Assembly (NCBI GenBank): GCA_902796155.1
Contig: CADBNZ010000001.1
Coordinates: forward strand, 1-40,837
Source of the DNA: an uncultured Pseudomonadota bacterium
GTDB lineage: Bacteria; Pseudomonadota; Alphaproteobacteria; UBA3830
Length of the DNA stretch: 40,837 nt
Direction of reading: 5' to 3'
Shown here: positions 15,675-24,921 of the stretch, in pieces
How the letters are laid out: the number at the start of each line of letters is the position of its first letter
Position numbering within the stretch: the stretch's first letter is position 1
The notes under the pieces: generated by a model
The model's database searches: none
What the model was told of the DNA's origin: nothing
What the model saw: the letters and a program-made list of their open reading frames with translations, nothing else
Program-made: the position numbers and the translations under genes

Positions 15675-17444
15675 ATGATTGAACGATTAAAACAAAAACT
15701 AAACGATTTTTATATAGTTCGAAACTATAAAAACATATACAAATACGTAAAACCATTTTGGGTAAGAGCTCTAGCTGCAATTCTTGTAACTTTTCCTGTC
15801 GGCATGATGGACTCTGTTATAGCTTGGACTCTAAGGCCATATATGGACGTCGTAATGATAGAGAAAAATCTCGAATCAAGCTGGTACGTTCCTATATTGA
15901 TCATTGGCTTCAGCTTGATGCAAAGCGCTTTGAATTATTCCGCAACATATCTTAATTCTTGGGTAGGATTTAAGATAAGTAGCGACATAAAAGCAGATCT
16001 GTTTAAAAAACTTATCCACTATGAAGCTACGTTTTTTGATAGAAACACTTCAGGCACTGTGGTTTTCAAATTTCATAACGATGTAGATACGGCTTGTAAT
16101 GGTTTATTAAATAATATGAAATTATTTACAACAAGAGTGTTTTCATCTGTGTCTTTAATTGGTGTTTTAATAATAAACTCCTGGAAGTTATCCATTGTAG
16201 CAATAATAGTATTGCTTGCCGCTTTATATCCTTTAACTACACTTCGCAAAAAGATAACCGATATAATGTCGAAAACGGTATCTTCAGGAGCTGGAATAAT
16301 TACTTTTTTTAGTGAAGCATTTAATGGCAATCGTATAGTTGCCTCATACAATTTGTACGATTATTTAGCGAGAAAATTTGATGAAGCATTAAAAGTCGTA
16401 TTTACATTAGGTATGAAAATGGTGCAGCGTACGGGCATTCTCTCACCAATGATGCATTTCATCATTTCCATTGGGATTGCCGCAGTAATATGGATGGGAA
16501 GCTATTTGATTTTCATTAACGATCTAACGCCCGGCGGTTTCGTTTCGTTTATCACTGCCCTGTTGTTACTTTATCAGCCGATAAAATCCATAGGAAACGA
16601 CTATAACGCCATGCAAATGTCGATGATGGCAATGGAAAGAGTTTTCGATTTATTGAAAGAAGAGCCAAAAATACAAAGTGCTCCGGACGCTGTAAAAATA
16701 AACGGTGTAAAGAAAGGGATTAAGTACCAAAATGTGTGTTTTGAATACGTTGAGAAACGTCCAATTCTTTCCGGAATTAATTTGGATATAAAAATTGGTG
16801 AAACCGTCGCATTCGTAGGTAATTCAGGTGGAGGGAAAACCACTATGGTTAATTTGCTGCCAAGATTTTACGAACCGAAATCCGGAAAAATACTGATAGA
16901 CGGAATAGATGTACAAAAAATCGAGCTCGATTCATTACGTGAACAAATTGCTATCGTTTTTCAGGATAATTTCTTATTCGATGGAACGATTAGAGAGAAC
17001 ATTGTTTTGGGAAATTCTGCGGCGAAGAAAAAACAAATCGACCTTGCTGTAAAATCGGCCTGTCTAGATGAATTTATCGCATCACTCGATAAAGGACTTG
17101 ATACACAAATAGGCGAGCGAGGCGTTTTGCTTTCTGGAGGACAAAAGCAACGTGTAGCAATAGCTAGGGCGTTTTTGAAAAATGCGCCGATCGTTATATT
17201 GGATGAAGCGACTTCAGCACTCGATAATAAATCCGAAGCTGTCGTTCAGCAGGCCATAAATAACTTGATGAAAGATCGAACCGTTCTTATTATTGCTCAC
17301 CGTCTATCTACCGTGCGAAATGCCGACAAAATCGTTGTTGTTGATCATGGAAAAATCGTTGAAATGGGTAATCATTCGGAGCTCATCCAAAAGAAAGGAA
17401 CCTACTACGCATTGTATAATTCTGGACTATCGACTATTTCGTAA
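15675..17444 (+). CDS. ABC transporter with fused permease and ATPase, MsbA-like
   Basis: A 589-residue half-transporter: six membrane segments in residues about 20-320, then a nucleotide-binding domain with Walker A GNSGGGKTT (about 381), Q-loop IVFQDNFLFDGTIRENI, signature LSGGQKQR (about 485), Walker B VILDEATSALD (about 505) and the switch His in IIAHRLSTVRNADKI. This arrangement is that of MsbA and related lipid or oligosaccharide-lipid flippases of the inner membrane, working as a homodimer. It leads the glycan cluster on the same strand, so export of lipid A or a lipid-linked glycan is likely. A multidrug exporter cannot be excluded from sequence alone. Confidence 0.85.
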   Translation: MIERLKQKLNDFYIVRNYKNIYKYVKPFWVRALAAILVTFPVGMMDSVIAWTLRPYMDVVMIEKNLESSWYVPILIIGFSLMQSALNYSATYLNSWVGFKISSDIKADLFKKLIHYEATFFDRNTSGTVVFKFHNDVDTACNGLLNNMKLFTTRVFSSVSLIGVLIINSWKLSIVAIIVLLAALYPLTTLRKKITDIMSKTVSSGAGIITFFSEAFNGNRIVASYNLYDYLARKFDEALKVVFTLGMKMVQRTGILSPMMHFIISIGIAAVIWMGSYLIFINDLTPGGFVSFITALLLLYQPIKSIGNDYNAMQMSMMAMERVFDLLKEEPKIQSAPDAVKINGVKKGIKYQNVCFEYVEKRPILSGINLDIKIGETVAFVGNSGGGKTTMVNLLPRFYEPKSGKILIDGIDVQKIELDSLREQIAIVFQDNFLFDGTIRENIVLGNSAAKKKQIDLAVKSACLDEFIASLDKGLDTQIGERGVLLSGGQKQRVAIARAFLKNAPIVILDEATSALDNKSEAVVQQAINNLMKDRTVLIIAHRLSTVRNADKIVVVDHGKIVEMGNHSELIQKKGTYYALYNSGLSTIS

Positions 17445-17519
17445 GTACCATAAAAGATCTTGATTAATCATCTATAACAGCATACTATCAGCACAGAAAA
17501 ATTTTAGGAAAAATCGATC

Positions 17520-18557
17520 GTGAAAATATATGTTGCAGGCCATAACGGCTTGGTTGGATCCGCTGTTTTAAGAAAGTTAAAATCAAAAGGATACAATGAC
17601 ATTGTAACTATGGATCACAATGAACTTGATTTGACTAATCAAGAGCAAGTTAACGCATTTTTTGCAAAAGAACGACCAGAATGCGTATTCTTAGCAGCCG
17701 CAAAAGTCGGAGGAATTCTTGCAAATTCAACATATCCGGCTGATTTCATCTACAAAAATCTGATGATAGGTATAAATGTTGTGCATGCAGCTTATAAATA
17801 TGGAGCTAAGAAGCTGTTAAATCTTGGTTCAAGCTGCATTTATCCCAGATTGGCGCCCCAACCTATGAAAGAAGAGGTTTTGCTATCAGGATATCTAGAA
17901 CCGACAAATGAGGCATATGCAATCGCGAAAATTGCTATAATTAAACTGTGCCGCTATTATAATGAACAATACGGAACGAATTTTATCTCGCTTATGCCGA
18001 CTAATCAATATGGTCCAAATGATAATTTCAACATGGAAACTGCACATTTGCTTCCTATGCTTGTAAGGCGTTTTCATTTAGCTAAGTTATTGAGCAATAG
18101 AGACTTTGATGGTATCAGACAAGATCTCGCAAAATATACTTTCGGTTATGCATTACCTGATAATTGTAATAATGAAGACTTAGAAAAAGTATTAAATTCT
18201 ATCGGAGCATATAAGGATCATGTTATAGTTTGGGGAGATGGATCTGTATATAGGGAACTTATGCACTCCGATGATCTAGCAGATGCATGCGTATATATCA
18301 TGGAGAAGTGCAATGCCGATAATGTCGGTGAATTGGTCAATATAACTTCGGGTGAAGATATACAGCTTTGTGACCTCTATGAAATAATAAAACAGGTTGT
18401 AGATTTTTCAGGTAGTATAGAATACGATCACGCAAAACCAAATGGTATGCCAAGAAAACTAATGGATGCGACTAAGATACGTACTCTTGGTTGGCAGCCA
18501 AAAATATCCCTGCGTGATGGAATAAAAATGTTTTATGAGAGCTACATTAATGAATAA
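17520..18557 (+). CDS. fcl: GDP-L-fucose synthase
   Basis: A short-chain dehydrogenase-fold enzyme (345 residues) that epimerises and reduces GDP-4-keto-6-deoxy-D-mannose to GDP-L-fucose with NADPH. Visible are the dinucleotide loop GHNGLVGSA (8-16), AAAKVGGILAN, the catalytic Ser region LGSSCIYP (about 105-112) and Y-x-x-x-K in YAIAK (about 137-141). A segment of about 25 residues (SNRDFDGIRQDLAKYTFGYA region, near 195-215) is longer than in E. coli Fcl. The start is GTG at 17520, supported by AGGA nine bases upstream. It works after gmd, found 3.8 kb downstream in the same cluster, and overlaps the next gene. Confidence 0.92.
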   Translation: MKIYVAGHNGLVGSAVLRKLKSKGYNDIVTMDHNELDLTNQEQVNAFFAKERPECVFLAAAKVGGILANSTYPADFIYKNLMIGINVVHAAYKYGAKKLLNLGSSCIYPRLAPQPMKEEVLLSGYLEPTNEAYAIAKIAIIKLCRYYNEQYGTNFISLMPTNQYGPNDNFNMETAHLLPMLVRRFHLAKLLSNRDFDGIRQDLAKYTFGYALPDNCNNEDLEKVLNSIGAYKDHVIVWGDGSVYRELMHSDDLADACVYIMEKCNADNVGELVNITSGEDIQLCDLYEIIKQVVDFSGSIEYDHAKPNGMPRKLMDATKIRTLGWQPKISLRDGIKMFYESYINE

Positions 18558-19656
18558 TATTAATACGGAAGAAGAGTTGTTTCCAAAAGTTACAGTAGTA
18601 ACTGTCACTTATAATCTGATAGGAAACGGTCGAGAACAATATTTCCGCCAATGTTTAGAATCTGTACATGATCAAATTTATTCTAATGTAGAACATATAG
18701 TTATCGATGGTGCTTCTGATGATGGCACTTTAGATATATTGGAAGAATACAGAAAGAAAAAATGGATAACTTACTACTCAGAACCAGACAATGGCATTTA
18801 TGATGCTATGAATAAAGGAATAAAAAAAGCTACCGGTAAATATGTGGTTTTTTTGAATTCCGATGATTTTTTTTATCATGCATATGCAATATCATTAAGC
18901 ATCGAAACACTTGAGCGTGAACAAACAGCTTTTTCGTGCGCAAAAGCAAAATTCATTGAGAATGAGAAAATTGTATGTAATATAGCAGCCCAACCAGAAA
19001 TATTTTTTCTGCGTATGCCATTTAGTCATCAGACAATGTTTACACGACGGGATGTACTTTTAAAAGAAAAAGGATTTGATACTAAAAACTATAAAAGCGC
19101 AGCAGATTACGACTTAATTGTACGCCTTTTAATGAAAGGGTATACTGTTTCTGTTGTAAATAAGGTTATTTCATGTTTTAGAGGTGGTGGTTTTTCAGGA
19201 GAAGATAGCGAACTGAGTCATAAAGAAGTTCGATTAATTATGAAAAAATACTTTTCAGAAGTAACATGGAGACTAGAAAAAAAACAAAAATATAAATACA
19301 AAACTTTATTCGGTGCGCCTGGAAATGTTTATATAGTATCTTTATGTACTCTAAATTTGATCAAAGAAAGAGTTTGTCTTTATATTCGCAAATCAATCAA
19401 GAAAATAAAACAAAAAAATCTTGCAAATGGATTCATAAGACTAAAACCTAAAGGCTACTTTGTTCCTATGAGCAATCATGTCTTTTTGTTTAGTAGCATG
19501 TCTTTATTTAATATTGAACATAGTTTTTATCCGAAAGAATGTGTAAAACATGTGTATCGTTTGTTTAGTATAAAGATTTTTGAGATAAAAAAACAAAAAT
19601 TATGGACTGTTTTTAAAATATTATATATACCTATTTTGAAGATAAAACACCATTAA
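18550..19656 (+). CDS. Glycosyltransferase family 2, WcaA/colanic-acid type
   Basis: A 368-residue protein. Residues about 10-225 form a GT-A domain: VTVVTVTYN opening, HIVIDGASDDGT, EPDNGIYDAMNKGIKKATG and the metal-binding FLNSDDFF, followed by SHQTMFTRRDVL. This set is typical of WcaA-like transferases in fucose-containing exopolysaccharide clusters. The remaining 140 residues are Lys/Phe/Ile-rich and not recognised; they could anchor the protein at the membrane face. The ATG at 18550 overlaps the fcl stop; another ATG at 18535 lies inside fcl. The sequence is notably AT-rich compared with the housekeeping genes, as is common in acquired glycan genes. Sugar donor and acceptor are not predictable. 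Confidence 0.85.
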   Translation: MNNINTEEELFPKVTVVTVTYNLIGNGREQYFRQCLESVHDQIYSNVEHIVIDGASDDGTLDILEEYRKKKWITYYSEPDNGIYDAMNKGIKKATGKYVVFLNSDDFFYHAYAISLSIETLEREQTAFSCAKAKFIENEKIVCNIAAQPEIFFLRMPFSHQTMFTRRDVLLKEKGFDTKNYKSAADYDLIVRLLMKGYTVSVVNKVISCFRGGGFSGEDSELSHKEVRLIMKKYFSEVTWRLEKKQKYKYKTLFGAPGNVYIVSLCTLNLIKERVCLYIRKSIKKIKQKNLANGFIRLKPKGYFVPMSNHVFLFSSMSLFNIEHSFYPKECVKHVYRLFSIKIFEIKKQKLWTVFKILYIPILKIKHH

Positions 19657-19668
19657 GGCTTTAAGTTT

Positions 19669-20751
19669 ATGCGCAGAAATAACTATAAAACAGAAGAATG
19701 TGGCGAGAGGCCATGGGGACATTGGAAAGTCGACGAAATTGGCGACGGCTTCGTGAAAAAAACCATCACTGTAAACGTCGGCGGATGTCTATCATTACAA
19801 TCGCATGAGCATCGTTCTGAACAATGGGAAATTATTGAAGGAACAGCAGAAGTTACCATCAATGATACAATCTCTCAATTTTCAGTTGGTGCGGTTATCG
19901 ATATTCCTTTAAAAGCAATCCATCGTTTAAAAAACGCAGGAAATTCGGTTCTAGTTGTCAAGGAAACTCAATCAGGCGATATGCTCGACGAAAACGATAT
20001 TATTCGCTACGAAGATATATATAACAGAAATAAAACAATTTTCATTGCGGATATGGACGGGACATTGACTCCTGCACGCCTGCCTATGACTGACGAGTTT
20101 GCTAATTTCTTTGAAAAATTTATAGAAAAAAATATTTTTTTCGTAGTATCGGGATCGGATTTGCAAAAAGTAAAAGAACAAATGCCGGAAAATATTATCG
20201 ATAAGATCGCAGGTCTATATTGTTCTATGGGAAACGAATTTTATTTGAACAATGAACTAATATATCGCAATGAATTTGTTCCTGCTGATTCGATGATAGA
20301 AAAACTGGAACATTACCGCAAAAACACAAAATATCCAGGAAAATTGTTTGAAAATTACATTGAAAAGCGCCAAGGTATGGTAAATTTCAGCGTTCTGGGC
20401 AGAAATTGTCCGCAAGAAGCGCGAATTGCATACAAAAAATGGGATGATTTGCATAAAGAACGACAGAAAATTGCGGCGGAGTTATCAGAAATGTATCCAG
20501 ATTATGACATTTCTGTCGGAGGGAACATAAGCATCGATATAGTTCCGCATGGATTCGGCAAGGAACAAGTTGCCGCAAAGTTAAGAGAGATATATAAAAA
20601 CGAAAAAATCGTCTTTATTGGTGATCGCACGGAAGAAGGCGGAAATGATTATTCTCTTGCGCAAGAATTATTGAGATTAGGAAATGCGCAAATTGTTGCT
20701 GTGGATGGCCCGAGCGATACATTGAAATTTTTGAAGGAAAACGCATCATGA
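19669..20751 (+). CDS. Phosphomannose isomerase cupin fused to eukaryotic-type (HAD) phosphomannomutase
   Basis: A 360-residue two-domain protein. Residues 1-118 match the C-terminal cupin of type II mannose-6-phosphate isomerase/GMP proteins: ERPWGHW, LSLQSHEHRSEQW (Q44, H46, H48, E51), WEIIEGTAEVT, IDIPLKAIHRLKN (H85) and ETQSGDMLDENDIIRYED. Residues 121-360 match the HAD phosphomannomutase of eukaryotes (PMM1/PMM2 family): DMDGTLTPARLP (D128, D130), VVSGSD, RQGMVNFSVLGRNC with the R-x-GM-x-N motif, GGNISIDIVPHGF and IGDRTEEGGND (GGND 324-327). Together they would convert fructose-6-P to mannose-6-P and then to mannose-1-P. Its stop overlaps the next gene by 4 bp. The order of steps follows known pathway chemistry; the fusion is seen directly. 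Confidence 0.87.
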   Translation: MRRNNYKTEECGERPWGHWKVDEIGDGFVKKTITVNVGGCLSLQSHEHRSEQWEIIEGTAEVTINDTISQFSVGAVIDIPLKAIHRLKNAGNSVLVVKETQSGDMLDENDIIRYEDIYNRNKTIFIADMDGTLTPARLPMTDEFANFFEKFIEKNIFFVVSGSDLQKVKEQMPENIIDKIAGLYCSMGNEFYLNNELIYRNEFVPADSMIEKLEHYRKNTKYPGKLFENYIEKRQGMVNFSVLGRNCPQEARIAYKKWDDLHKERQKIAAELSEMYPDYDISVGGNISIDIVPHGFGKEQVAAKLREIYKNEKIVFIGDRTEEGGNDYSLAQELLRLGNAQIVAVDGPSDTLKFLKENAS

Positions 20752-21176
20752 GTAAATATTATATAGTCAGCGGTGGTTTTGATCCGATTCACGAAGGTCA
20801 TATAGAGATGATAAAAGATGCAGCAAGCAAATCAGACGGCGTAATTTTGTTATTGAATTCTGATGAATGGCTGTGTCGTAAAAAAGGAAAAAATTTTATG
20901 GAATTCAAAACGCGCAAAGCAGTCTGTGAAAATATAAAAGGCGTAATAGCAGCTTATGGATTTGACGACAGCGACAATTCCGCTAGTGATGGTATCAGAA
21001 TCACTCGCAAAAAATATCCAAATGATGAATTGATATTTGCAAATGGCGGAGATCGAACAAAAAACAATATCCCGGAAGGTCCAACCTGTGAAGAGTGCAA
21101 TGTAAAACTTGAGTTCGGAGTCGGCGGAAGTAATAAAGCAAACTCTTCATCATGGATATTGAAAAATTGGAAGTAA
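20748..21176 (+). CDS. HIGH-type nucleotidylyltransferase (cytidylyltransferase-like)
   Basis: A 142-residue single-domain Rossmann nucleotidylyltransferase. The opening VSGGFDPIHEGHIEMIKDA carries the GGFDPxHxGH motif, and LLLNSDEWLCRKKGK matches the NSD..K motif of the RfaE-C/GCT group. The ISSTS-type C-terminal motif is replaced by GSNKANSSSWIL. Family members join a phosphosugar or phosphopolyol to CMP, AMP or another nucleotide. It overlaps the cupin-PMM gene by 4 bp, so its substrate is probably a product of this pathway, possibly mannose-1-phosphate. That link is inference. Confidence 0.78.
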   Translation: MSKYYIVSGGFDPIHEGHIEMIKDAASKSDGVILLLNSDEWLCRKKGKNFMEFKTRKAVCENIKGVIAAYGFDDSDNSASDGIRITRKKYPNDELIFANGGDRTKNNIPEGPTCEECNVKLEFGVGGSNKANSSSWILKNWK

Positions 21177-21199
21177 CGTTTTTTTGATGGAGCTCTGAT

Positions 21200-22351
21200 T
21201 TGTGTCCAGGTTCGTTTTTTAGGATTGAGAATAAAGCAAAACATATAACCTTTCACATAAAAGATGCAATAAAGTTTAGTATAAATAAAAAATATCTTCC
21301 TATACGTCGCAAATATATATCTGATTTTTTTGAGCATAAAGTTGATGAAAATACTGTACTTTTAATCGAGCCAAATGATTGTCATCATGAAACTTTACCA
21401 GGATATTACAATTATTTGAAAGAATTAGGTTATAAAGTTGAGATAGCAGTTTTAAAAAACGGAGACAAATCTTTCTCAAGGGTTGCTCCAAAACCAATAA
21501 CATGGATTTTTTCAGAAAAAGAAATGAAGTTTATTTTATCTGATGAACGTATAAAAAAATATCACAGAATAATCTTCAATTCTAAAGTGACATATAAAGT
21601 AAATACCCATGACGAAATCGATATTGAACAATTTTTTCCGATGCTAAAAAATGGAAAACAGAAAAACATATATGTTCAGCATCATATAGATAGACGTAAA
21701 AGTAATAGTGAAATCATATTAGCAAATCCAACGAACAATCCTGATTTAAAAAAGTTCGTTGTAAATCCGCATTATTTTGGAACAGTAGAAATAACATCAA
21801 AAAATGCTGATGAAACTAATTTCATTCTTGTAGGTGATATCAATAGAAAAAGTAACACTATTTTGTTAGCTCAAGTTCTAGATCAGTTAGCTGAAAAAAA
21901 AGACAAATTTAAAGTCACTATAATTGGATATGGCAATATAGGAACAGTTTCAGATAATGCGAAAAAACATCTTCATATACTTGGCAGAGTAGATTATGAA
22001 ACAATGTATCAAGAAATTGAAAAAGCGGATTTTTTCCTACCGTTGCTCGATCCGGATATGCAATTGCATAAAAGATACTTGAAAGATGGCACTAGTGGTA
22101 CTTTTCAATTAGTGTATGGATTTTTAAAACCTTGCTTAATACATAAAACTTTCGCGGATATCTACGGCTTTTCAAACAAAAATAGTATAGTATACGAAAA
22201 TAATGAAATGTTATATTATGCGATGCTGGATGCAATAAATATGAGTACTCAGAATTATTTAAAAATACAAACAGGCTTAAAAGCAACCGTAAAAAAGATT
22301 AAGGAAGAATCATTAAAGAATCTTGATTGTATTATGAATGTAGAAAACTAA
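21200..22351 (+). CDS. Putative glycosyltransferase (GT-B-like)
   Basis: A protein of up to 383 residues starting at a TTG (21200); no good ATG lies near the start, so the true start is uncertain. The N-terminal half is not recognised (DENTVLLIEPNDCHHETLPGYYNY region). The C-terminal half has a GT-B look: NFILVGDINRKSNT, FKVTIIGYGNI, HILGRVDYETMYQEIEKADFFLPLLDP, then GTSGTFQLVYGFLKPCLIHK with a donor-site-like Gly/Ser and Glu-poor pattern. It sits between the nucleotidylyltransferase and gmd in the glycan cluster and is very AT-rich, which fits a glycan-specific transferase. The donor and linkage are unknown. Confidence 0.65.
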   Translation: MCPGSFFRIENKAKHITFHIKDAIKFSINKKYLPIRRKYISDFFEHKVDENTVLLIEPNDCHHETLPGYYNYLKELGYKVEIAVLKNGDKSFSRVAPKPITWIFSEKEMKFILSDERIKKYHRIIFNSKVTYKVNTHDEIDIEQFFPMLKNGKQKNIYVQHHIDRRKSNSEIILANPTNNPDLKKFVVNPHYFGTVEITSKNADETNFILVGDINRKSNTILLAQVLDQLAEKKDKFKVTIIGYGNIGTVSDNAKKHLHILGRVDYETMYQEIEKADFFLPLLDPDMQLHKRYLKDGTSGTFQLVYGFLKPCLIHKTFADIYGFSNKNSIVYENNEMLYYAMLDAINMSTQNYLKIQTGLKATVKKIKEESLKNLDCIMNVEN

Positions 22352-22366
22352 AAAAAGAGGACAAAT

Positions 22367-23458
22367 ATGATGAAAAAAGCACTAATTACGGGAATAACAG
22401 GTCAAGATGGATCATATTTGGCAGAATTGCTGTTGGAAAAGGGATATGAAGTACATGGCATGAAACGTCGTGCATCATCTTTCAATACGCAGCGCATTAA
22501 TCATTTATATCAAGATTCTCATGAAAAAAATTCACGTTTTAAACTTTACTATGGTGATCTGACAGATTCGACTTGCTTAATTCGTCTTATTCAAGAAATA
22601 CAACCGGATGAGATATACAATCTTGCAGCTCAATCACACGTACGAGTCTCTTTTGACTGTCCAGAATATACAGCAAACTCTGATGGACTTGGTACACTTC
22701 GTATTCTTGAAGCTTTGCGTATTCTCGGATTAGAGAAAAAAACGAAATTTTATCAAGCGTCGACTTCTGAATTATATGGTTTGGTGCAAGAAACACCTCA
22801 AAAAGAAACTACTCCGTTCTATCCACGATCCCCATATGCATGCGCAAAGCTATATGCTTATTGGATTACCGTAAATTATCGTGAAGGATACGGTATGTTT
22901 GCATCAAACGGAATCCTTTTTAATCATGAATCGCCTCGTCGAGGAGAAACTTTTGTTACCCGAAAAATAACAAGAGCAGCTGTAAGAATAAAATGCGGCT
23001 TAGAAGAGAAATTATATTTGGGAAATTTAAACTCAAAACGAGATTGGGGACATGCAAAAGATTATGTCGAAGGAATGTGGAGAGTCCTTCAGCAAAATAA
23101 GCCTGATGATTTTGTTCTAGCTACAGGTGTTACTACTACAGTTCGTGATTTCTGCAGAATGGTTTTTAAAGAAGCAGGAATAGATGTCGAATTTATCGGA
23201 AATGGTATAGGAGAAAAAGGAATAGATAAAGCAACAGGAAAAACTATCATAGAAATTGATCCGAAATATTTTAGGCCAACTGAAGTAGATCTTTTGCTCG
23301 GAGATGCATCGAAAGCACATGAAGTATTAGGGTGGAAACCAAAGTATACACTCGATATGTTAGTAAAAGAAATGGTTACAGAAGATATGAAGGGCGCCGA
23401 GAAAGCCATGCTGTTGCGTAAAGAAGGTTTTCCAGAATTGATACAACAGGAAATATAG
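22367..23458 (+). CDS. gmd: GDP-mannose 4,6-dehydratase
   Basis: Converts GDP-D-mannose to GDP-4-keto-6-deoxy-D-mannose, the substrate of Fcl. The 363-residue length is normal. Motifs are [19 protein letters not shown] (NADP loop), [24 protein letters not shown], the catalytic Thr/Ser region [18 protein letters not shown] with Tyr and Lys, [19 protein letters not shown] and YFRPTEVD near the end. AGAGGA precedes the first ATG by 5 bases. It ends the glycan cluster and is convergent with the frameshifted gene at 23463, with 4 bases between them. Confidence 0.96.
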   Translation: MMKKALITGITGQDGSYLAELLLEKGYEVHGMKRRASSFNTQRINHLYQDSHEKNSRFKLYYGDLTDSTCLIRLIQEIQPDEIYNLAAQSHVRVSFDCPEYTANSDGLGTLRILEALRILGLEKKTKFYQASTSELYGLVQETPQKETTPFYPRSPYACAKLYAYWITVNYREGYGMFASNGILFNHESPRRGETFVTRKITRAAVRIKCGLEEKLYLGNLNSKRDWGHAKDYVEGMWRVLQQNKPDDFVLATGVTTTVRDFCRMVFKEAGIDVEFIGNGIGEKGIDKATGKTIIEIDPKYFRPTEVDLLLGDASKAHEVLGWKPKYTLDMLVKEMVTEDMKGAEKAMLLRKEGFPELIQQEI

Positions 23459-23462
23459 TTTT

Positions 23463-24801
23463 CTACGATACCTCGACGCCTTGAGCTTGTGTCCTCTGCG
23501 TTGACGTTGGTTGAATTATGATATTCGCACGTCGGCTATCCACTTGAATTTCCGACATTCCGCCGTTTCTTGTGTCGTATATGAAGTAGCGATAATTCGG
23601 TTGAGTACATGCGCAAAGAATCCATACGCTATTATCTGCTGTTGAACTGACTCTCTTCCAACCAATGCCTCCGAATTGCCGTTCTATGGCCTGTAAATGT
23701 GCCTGAACATCGTTTGTAAGCGGAAAATTCTGCATTTGTTCACCTGCTCCGATAGTTATGAAGCTCGGATGGCCATTTGCGTCAAGATTTATGCGACAAT
23801 TTTTTAAGCTGGTCACTCCGCTGATACTTCCGGCGTCAATGCTCGAACCATCCGCTAAATTATATCCCACAAGAACCAGTGAATTGTCCTGCAAAACCAA
23901 TTTATAGCAGTAATTTCCCGCAACTGACACGTAAGTCTCTTTGCTAAAGTCGTTTATGTGGTCAATTTGCGCAGCGTTAATATCCGTTCCTCCTTCAGGA
24001 ATAGCGAAAACGTCAAATCCCGATGTCGTTCCCAAAATCGACACTGCGAGTTTGTAGAATATGCGTATTGAGGTTTTTATCAATTACCGGCTTGGCGTTA
24101 CTTTCGGCAATTGACAACATCTGCCCTGTTCTGAGATTGATAGAGTGAGTGGCGTATCTTTGGCCGTTATAACTTATTGTACGAATCGATTCGCTGTTTT
24201 TTGATGGAATGATGTCGATATAAGTTGCATTATTGATTGGCATTAAGTTGTGATAGGTTCTGTTCAATAGATTGATTGCTCTCAGATACCAAAAATTGTT
24301 GTTATTCCTTATAGCGCACACTATTAAATTCGCGCCGACAAAAAATATCTTTTCTATAGATTCCGAAGTATTAAAGACATTTTGTTCGTTGTTTTGCGCC
24401 ATTCTTACTATTACACGCTCTTGGTTTCCGTTTTTGATAATGCGTGCGAAACGAGTACCATCAGGAGATATGCAGGCGGTTTTTATTACGGTCATGTTGT
24501 TCATGGGCTGATTATTCATGGGAAATACGCCTGGCCCATTGTTCATAACACCATTATTTACAAAAGGTGCCTGTTGTTGAGGCCTGAAAAACGGATGATT
24601 TACGCCATTGTTAATCCCGCCATTTTGCATCGCCATAGAACGTTGTTGCTGATTATTGCCGTTGTTATTATTGTCATTGTCGGAAGATTTCGTATTTTTC
24701 ATGATATATTCGAACGCCTGAGTAAAAAAATTCGTTGCGCTGAGATTCTCAGGAAAAAACACAATAGAAATTATGATGCAACAAATTATCCTTATGGCCA
24801 T
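23463..24801 (-). pseudogene. Secreted beta-propeller (S9 peptidase N-domain-like) protein, frameshifted
   Basis: Two overlapping frames together encode one protein of about 445 residues. The first part starts at ATG 24801 (AGGTGG six bases upstream), has a signal peptide (IRIICCIIISIVFF, cut after SA), then an Asn/Gln/Met-rich low-complexity stretch (about residues 40-105) and propeller-like repeats such as ISPDGTRFARII. It runs to a TGA at 24013-24015. The second part, displaced by one base, continues with FDVFAIPEGG, and ISPDG-type and SSTADNSVWILCACTQPNYR blade sequences like those of S9-family peptidases (SVSSDRxPxxYYLYD). No alpha/beta-hydrolase domain follows. The shift point is near 24015-24035. 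It may be a pseudogene, a sequencing error or recoding at ATT-TGA-C. Confidence 0.6.
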
Positions 24802-24921
24802 AATCCACCTTTTCAGCAATATATTTTCTGCTATTATCTGCTTATGATAGGCGAAAAATGTTAATTTGCGGTTAATTTTTACTATTTTTGTTTACCAAAC
24901 TTTCATTTGCTCACAATTATC

